From contig CAMCYN010000003.1 in the NCBI GenBank assembly GCA_945883955.1, forward strand, positions 1 through 47,056: a stretch of DNA of 47,056 nucleotides, given 5' to 3'. Origin of the DNA: Akkermansia muciniphila. Lineage in GTDB: Bacteria; Verrucomicrobiota; Verrucomicrobiia; Chthoniobacterales; Chthoniobacteraceae. The notes below the pieces were generated by a model, which saw only the letters and a list, made by a program, of their open reading frames with translations, did not search any database and was not told where the DNA came from. This document shows positions 43,120 through 47,056 of this stretch, piece by piece. Position 1 is the stretch's first letter; the number at the start of each line of letters is the position of its first letter. A program made the position numbers and the translations under genes.

Positions 43120-43557
43120 TTAAGCGCCTGCCAATATGGTGAACTCACTTTTAAGCACCAAAAGTAACTGCGTGGGAAGTTTGCAAACGCTATCTATCAT
43201 CTTACGTGCAACCCCTGTCATTGTTTCCGGCACCGGTTCCAGTGATTGAATCGAAACTTCCATTACATCTCCAACATCATCAATTGGGAAGCAAAGGGGC
43301 CCCTCGGCTGTTTTGATGATAATATTCATCTTTGGCAGGCTTGTCCCGTCGCCCGAGACTGGGAGTTCCAACCGCCGCCGAAGGTCGATCGCCGTGACAA
43401 TTTGGCCGCGCAGGTTAATGAGCCCGCAGACTGCATCGGGAGCCAAGGGGACGATCGTTATTGGAAGGCTTCGAATCACTTCTAGGACGCAATCCACGTC
43501 GAGGCCAAAAAGTCGGCCATTCAAAATGAACGTGCAGATTTGCCGGGAATAGTTCAT
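43120..43557 (-). CDS. cheW: CheW coupling protein
   Basis: 145 residues, a single CheW domain with RQICTFILNGRLFGLDVDCVLEVIR, VCGLINLRGQIVTAIDLRRRLELP and GPLCFPIDDVGDVMEV. It links receptors to CheA. ATG 43557 overlaps the cheA TGA (ATGA), which favours it over the ATG three codons upstream at 43566. The following receptor gene is 124 bases away. Confidence 0.94.
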   Translation of the reverse strand: MNYSRQICTFILNGRLFGLDVDCVLEVIRSLPITIVPLAPDAVCGLINLRGQIVTAIDLRRRLELPVSGDGTSLPKMNIIIKTAEGPLCFPIDDVGDVMEVSIQSLEPVPETMTGVARKMIDSVCKLPTQLLLVLKSEFTILAGA

Positions 43558-45698
43558 CGGGAGCATTGCATAAATTCTGGGGCGTATATTCGAACAATCT
43601 CGCTGACATCAACAAATTCAGTGACTCTTCTTCCCACGATCGCTGAACCGAGAACTCCCGAGCGTCGGCCCGCAGTTTGCAGCTCGACAGCTTCTTTTAC
43701 GATAACCTCTACCCCCTCGATGATCAGGCCAATAGAGTTCTCCTGATGACGGTAAATGATCGTCTGGATGATGTTCGCGTCTGCTGCGGTTTCGGGCAAT
43801 CCTAAGGCACGTGCAACTGAGATCAGAGGCAAGATTCCCCCTGCATACTGAATCACCTCCTTTCCCGCACAACACTCCACATCTTTAGCTGGGAATTCTT
43901 CCAAACGATGGACCATCTCCAGGGGGAGAGCGGCTCTCGTTCCTCCCACCCGGAACACAAGGAGTTCAGTAAGTGTCTTACTTTCTGGGGAGTCCTCCAT
44001 CCGTTCTACCTCCGCATGAGCCAGTCCCGGCATGTGATCAACGTCAAAGAGGTTTGAAAGACTCCCGATTCCAAAGATATCCAATATTAAGGCTACGTGT
44101 CCGTCACCCAAGATCGTGGATCCGGCAAAGCAGGAAAGGCTCATGAGAGCCCGTCCGATAGGTTTAACAACGATCTCTTCAGCCTCGTGGATCGAGTCCA
44201 CTACAAGCCCAAAGTGTCGAGCTCCTACATGAAGAACCGCTAGATGGCGGACGGTGGACCGTTCCCCTTGAAGTTTGAGGACCTTTTGAAGGACCACCAC
44301 AGGTAGAAGGCTGCCTCGGAGGCGCACTACTGGTGTTTCATGAACAGACTCGATAATTAGATTCTGATCGAGACGAATAACTTCAAGCAGGTTAGTTTGT
44401 GGTATTGCGAAGCGCTCTCCGCAACAGCCCACAATCACTACGGGAATAATCGCCAAAGTAAGGGGGATCTTTATTCGGCAGGTAGTTCCTTTGCCCACTT
44501 CGCTATTCACGTCCACAATTCCGCCGATTTTTTCGATCTGCGTTTTAACAACGTCCATTCCGACGCCTCGGCCAGAGACCATGCTGACAGCTTCGGCGGT
44601 GGAAAACCCCGGTAAAAAGATCAGATTCACCAAGTCCTTGTGGTGCATCTTATCCGCTGTCTCCTGGGTGATGAGTTTACGCTCAATGGCCCTCCCCTTT
44701 ACTCGATCTACATTGATGCCGCCGCCATCATCGATAATTTCGATAGTAACGAGCCCTGCCGCATGAAACGCTCGCAGTAGAATGGTTCCCTCTGGATTTT
44801 TGCCTGCCGCCTTCCGAACCTCGGGAGATTCAATACCGTGGTCGACACTGTTCCTTAACAGATGCGTCATCGGGTCCTTGATGGCATCGACGATTGTGCG
44901 ATCCATCTCAGTGTCAGCTCCTTCGGTTTGCAATCGAACCTGCTTTTTACACAAGTGAGCCAAATCTCGAATGGTACGCGGTAATTTGCTCCACAGGGTG
45001 TCGATGGGCTGCACCCGGGTTTTCATCATCCGGTCCTGTAATTCAGTTGTGATGTGGCTGAGGCGGTGGGCCGCGGCGGGAAGTGGACCAGACTGAACTG
45101 TGGATGCGAGCTGAACGAGTTGGTTTCGTGTCAGGACGAGTTCGCCCACTAGGTTCATGAGGGTATCTAGAACCTCGACGTTAATTCTGACCGTATTATC
45201 GAGAGCTTTTGATGTTACGGGCAGCTCTGCCTCATGAACCGGGGCCGATGGGGCCGATGGGGCCGATGGGGCCGATGGGGCCGATGGGGCCGATGGGGCC
45301 GATGGGGCCGATGGGGCCGATTCGGGATTCTGAAGTCTGACTAGCGTGCCTATTAGCTCGCTGTGGTCAAAATCGCCCTCTCTTTTATTAGCTTCTAGCT
45401 CGGAAATGATTGCGCGAATCGCATCGCCTGTCGCAAGGAGGGCTGTTGCGATTCCCTGCGTGAAGGGAAGCGTGCCGTCTCGAATGAGCACCAAGAGGTT
45501 TTCTCCGGCGTGCGCAATCGCCTCTAGTTTGTGCAGGGCCAGAAATCCGCAAGTACCCTTGATTGTGTGGAGGGTGCGGAAAACAGACGCGATGGTCCTG
45601 GGGGAATTAGGCGTTTTCTCTAAGATCAGCAGGTCTGCATCGTACTGATCCAAGTTTTCCAAACTCTCGACAAAGAACTCGTTGAGCGGATCGGTCAT
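43554..45698 (-). CDS. cheA: CheA histidine kinase with tandem C-terminal CheW-like domains
   Basis: 714 residues. The P1 Hpt domain (1-118) has phospho-acceptor His44 in [12 protein letters not shown]. Residues 127-153 are nine perfect Ser-Ala-Pro repeats, and no clear P2 domain is seen. The dimerisation domain P3 (163-230) precedes the kinase core: [12 protein letters not shown] (N box, 279-290), DDGGGI (323-328) and GRGVGMD (376-382). P5 regulatory CheW-like domain is about 412-555, and a second CheW-like domain about 575-705 ([32 protein letters not shown]). CheA phosphorylates CheY, CheB and perhaps the divergent receiver-CheX protein. First gene of the reverse-strand operon; TGA overlaps the cheW ATG. 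Confidence 0.96.
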   Translation of the reverse strand: MTDPLNEFFVESLENLDQYDADLLILEKTPNSPRTIASVFRTLHTIKGTCGFLALHKLEAIAHAGENLLVLIRDGTLPFTQGIATALLATGDAIRAIISELEANKREGDFDHSELIGTLVRLQNPESAPSAPSAPSAPSAPSAPSAPSAPSAPVHEAELPVTSKALDNTVRINVEVLDTLMNLVGELVLTRNQLVQLASTVQSGPLPAAAHRLSHITTELQDRMMKTRVQPIDTLWSKLPRTIRDLAHLCKKQVRLQTEGADTEMDRTIVDAIKDPMTHLLRNSVDHGIESPEVRKAAGKNPEGTILLRAFHAAGLVTIEIIDDGGGINVDRVKGRAIERKLITQETADKMHHKDLVNLIFLPGFSTAEAVSMVSGRGVGMDVVKTQIEKIGGIVDVNSEVGKGTTCRIKIPLTLAIIPVVIVGCCGERFAIPQTNLLEVIRLDQNLIIESVHETPVVRLRGSLLPVVVLQKVLKLQGERSTVRHLAVLHVGARHFGLVVDSIHEAEEIVVKPIGRALMSLSCFAGSTILGDGHVALILDIFGIGSLSNLFDVDHMPGLAHAEVERMEDSPESKTLTELLVFRVGGTRAALPLEMVHRLEEFPAKDVECCAGKEVIQYAGGILPLISVARALGLPETAADANIIQTIIYRHQENSIGLIIEGVEVIVKEAVELQTAGRRSGVLGSAIVGRRVTEFVDVSEIVRIYAPEFMQCSR
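45241..45321. repeat. Perfect 9-bp tandem repeat (nine copies) inside cheA
   Basis: GGGGCCGAT is repeated nine times without a change. On the coding strand it reads Ser-Ala-Pro nine times (CheA residues 127-153). The unit is a multiple of three, so slippage would change linker length without a frameshift. Confidence 0.97.
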
Positions 45699-45829
45699 GG
45701 GGAGGGGATTCTTGTCGCCACTTGAAGCTCAGCAGGTCTGGTGCCATACCGAAAGTGCTCACCTTTTCACTCGGCTGGCCTATGTTTCGGGTGACAAACT
45801 CAAAGGGTCTGCGTTAGAGCTATTATCGG

Positions 45830-47008
45830 ATGAAGGTTCTTGTAGCCGACGACAACGCATTAATACGTGAGCTGCTCAGGCAGGCTTTAGCGCCCCTAGA
45901 TTGGGAGCTAGAGATTGTCGTCGATGGGACTGATGCGCTCACGTATCTCAACGCGTCTGAAGAACCGGTGATTGCGCTCATGGACATGGAGCTTCCCGGA
46001 ATCTCTGGGGTCGAGCTCGCTAAACGGTTTGTCAGTCGACACCCGGAACAGGCTGTTTTCGCTTTGTTGGTTACGACCAAATGCGATCCGCTTTTGATAG
46101 AGGAGGCCTTTCGTGTTGGTGCCGTTGATGTTGTGGTTTTGCCGGTTGATCCAGGGATTATTCGTGCGCGAGTTCAATCCGCTTGTCGGCTGATGCTCAA
46201 ACTTGCAACTTCTGCGGCTCATTCACACCAACTTCAGGAGGGGGCGTCAGCGCCAACGGAACCCAATGTTCGCGCGTCGGCTTCTACCCTAACGAGTAAA
46301 TTCCAGAAGCTGACAGCTTTGACCAAAGCTTCTGGGTTTATCCTCGAAGCGGTAGTTGGCATGGGATTTGATAAGGCACGGGGAGTCGAACAGCATGTAT
46401 TCTCCGAATCGGAGCCGAGTTATGCTTCTTGGTGTTGTATTGTCGCTCCGAACTGTTCGGTTTGGGTGGATGTCTTAGTTGAAGCAGATCGAAATACTGC
46501 CATGGAGCTCTTCGAGCGCCTCACGGGTGTTCCTGCTGATTGTGCTAAAGATGCAACTGATACACTTGGCGAAATTGTAAACCTTATCCAAGGAGCTATT
46601 AAATCGGCCCTCCAAGCGGAGGGTCATGAAACGATGACTCCAGTGGTGCCGAAGCAAGTCCCGTCCTCCAGCCTGCGTAAGCTGAACGAGCATATGGTGG
46701 ATCGGGTGCGTCTCGTAATTGACGTAGAGGGATTGGTGTTCGCCGTGACTTTGTTTGCATTCAATCGCCCGATGGTGCGCAAAACTATTGAGGGATTGCG
46801 TCAGCGGGATGTGACGGCCGAAGCTCTTCCGATGCCTCACGGCGTCGACTTAAAGATGCTTGCCCGTGGAGTCATGTTGGATGACCGGTGGATTACAAAT
46901 CTCAGAAATCGTTTTGTCGGAGATAGTCGCCGACTCGCAATTAACGTCGTTGAGCCGCCCCCTTTGATTAATTTGCTCTCGGGCCTGACCGTTGCGCCCA
47001 CCGCTTAA
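45830..47008 (+). CDS. Response regulator fused to a CheX-like phosphatase domain
   Basis: 392 residues. The receiver (1-120) has ADDN with Asp7/Asp8, phosphorylation-site Asp52 in LMDMELPGISG and a Thr pair near 82, but the conserved switch Lys is replaced: VVVLPVDPG places Leu104 where Lys is expected. After a linker, a domain from about 165 to 315 resembles CheC/CheX/FliY-type phosphatases, with the family motif D-x3-E-x2-N as DTLGEIVN (Asp244, Glu248, Asn251). The last 75 residues are unassigned. The gene starts 131 bases from divergent cheA. It is a candidate CheY-P phosphatase under control of its own receiver; function is inference. Confidence 0.8.
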   Translation: MKVLVADDNALIRELLRQALAPLDWELEIVVDGTDALTYLNASEEPVIALMDMELPGISGVELAKRFVSRHPEQAVFALLVTTKCDPLLIEEAFRVGAVDVVVLPVDPGIIRARVQSACRLMLKLATSAAHSHQLQEGASAPTEPNVRASASTLTSKFQKLTALTKASGFILEAVVGMGFDKARGVEQHVFSESEPSYASWCCIVAPNCSVWVDVLVEADRNTAMELFERLTGVPADCAKDATDTLGEIVNLIQGAIKSALQAEGHETMTPVVPKQVPSSSLRKLNEHMVDRVRLVIDVEGLVFAVTLFAFNRPMVRKTIEGLRQRDVTAEALPMPHGVDLKMLARGVMLDDRWITNLRNRFVGDSRRLAINVVEPPPLINLLSGLTVAPTA

Positions 47009-47056
47009 CAAATCTTGGTATGCTGGTGACTTGAAGGAGCAGGTGCTTCGAGCCAA

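Noticed and set aside
45241-45321. Short regular repeats as a CRISPR array
   Set aside because: Units are 9 bp, contiguous, without spacers, and in frame within cheA.
1-47056. tRNA, rRNA, insertion sequences or prophage
   Set aside because: No cloverleaf-like sequence, rRNA segment, transposase, integrase or phage structural gene was found in the gaps or reading frames I examined.

Overview
The window looks like ordinary chromosome from a Gram-negative heterotroph of the PVC group, most likely Verrucomicrobiota. The evidence is a membrane-bound-dehydrogenase-type beta-propeller with an EF-hand-like loop paired with an azurin-like copper protein, two Gfo/Idh/MocA oxidoreductases (one Tat-exported, one of the CTVPM type), an exported ThuA-domain protein, and weak Shine-Dalgarno signals at many starts. 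This assignment is inference, since no rRNA is present. I see no tRNA, rRNA, insertion sequence, phage module or CRISPR array.

Layout. 1-12 kb: the 3' end of an unknown gene, an aldose epimerase, a cytosolic Gfo/Idh/MocA protein and an exported ThuA-domain protein; a reverse-strand operon yggS, DUF971, exported small protein, with a divergent LysR gene; a membrane protein; rpsO-pnp with a structured pnp leader; and a Tat-exported Gfo/Idh/MocA oxidoreductase. 11.5-13.7 kb: an exported glutathione peroxidase and a DEAD-box helicase on the reverse strand. 14-22 kb: a tightly packed lipid-modification operon of nine genes. 22-26 kb: a TIM-barrel sugar isomerase/epimerase, dCTP deaminase, and the pyruvate dehydrogenase E1 alpha and beta genes. 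26-34 kb: an orphan chemoreceptor, glmS divergent from glgC, and a phosphotransacetylase split into two genes. 34-38.7 kb: a LysR regulator divergent from an exported cupredoxin protein, an exported beta-propeller protein and a CobW GTPase. 38.7-47 kb: a chemotaxis cluster, cheA-cheW-mcp-cheY-cheB-cheR on the reverse strand, with a divergent receiver-CheX fusion gene. No flagellar or pilus gene is in view, so the output of the pathway is unknown.

The most interesting region is 14009-21985. A three-histidine-box acyl desaturase is followed by a COG2907-type FAD protein, a DUF1365 protein, a cyclopropane-synthase homologue, three small membrane proteins (DUF1475, DUF2062, DUF1295), a second SAM methyltransferase of the same superfamily, and a TPR lipoprotein-sized protein. 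Most junctions are ATGA overlaps. In the first methyltransferase, two residues that hold the catalytic bicarbonate in E. coli Cfa are replaced (Cys139 by Ser, His266 by Gln). That is expected if the enzyme methylates an acyl chain without closing a cyclopropane ring. The gene set resembles the proteobacterial furan fatty acid pathway (UfaM, UfaD, UfaO, plus a second methylase FufM) with its own desaturase, so the operon may make furan or methyl-branched membrane lipids in a phylum where I know of no such description.

Other points of note are the Pta catalytic and P-loop/DRTGG halves as separate genes in reversed order; a perfect nine-copy 9-bp repeat encoding a Ser-Ala-Pro linker in CheA, which also carries tandem CheW domains; a receiver-CheX fusion lacking the receiver switch lysine; competing stems in the pnp leader; and convergent genes whose stop codons or 3' ends lie inside terminator-like hairpins.
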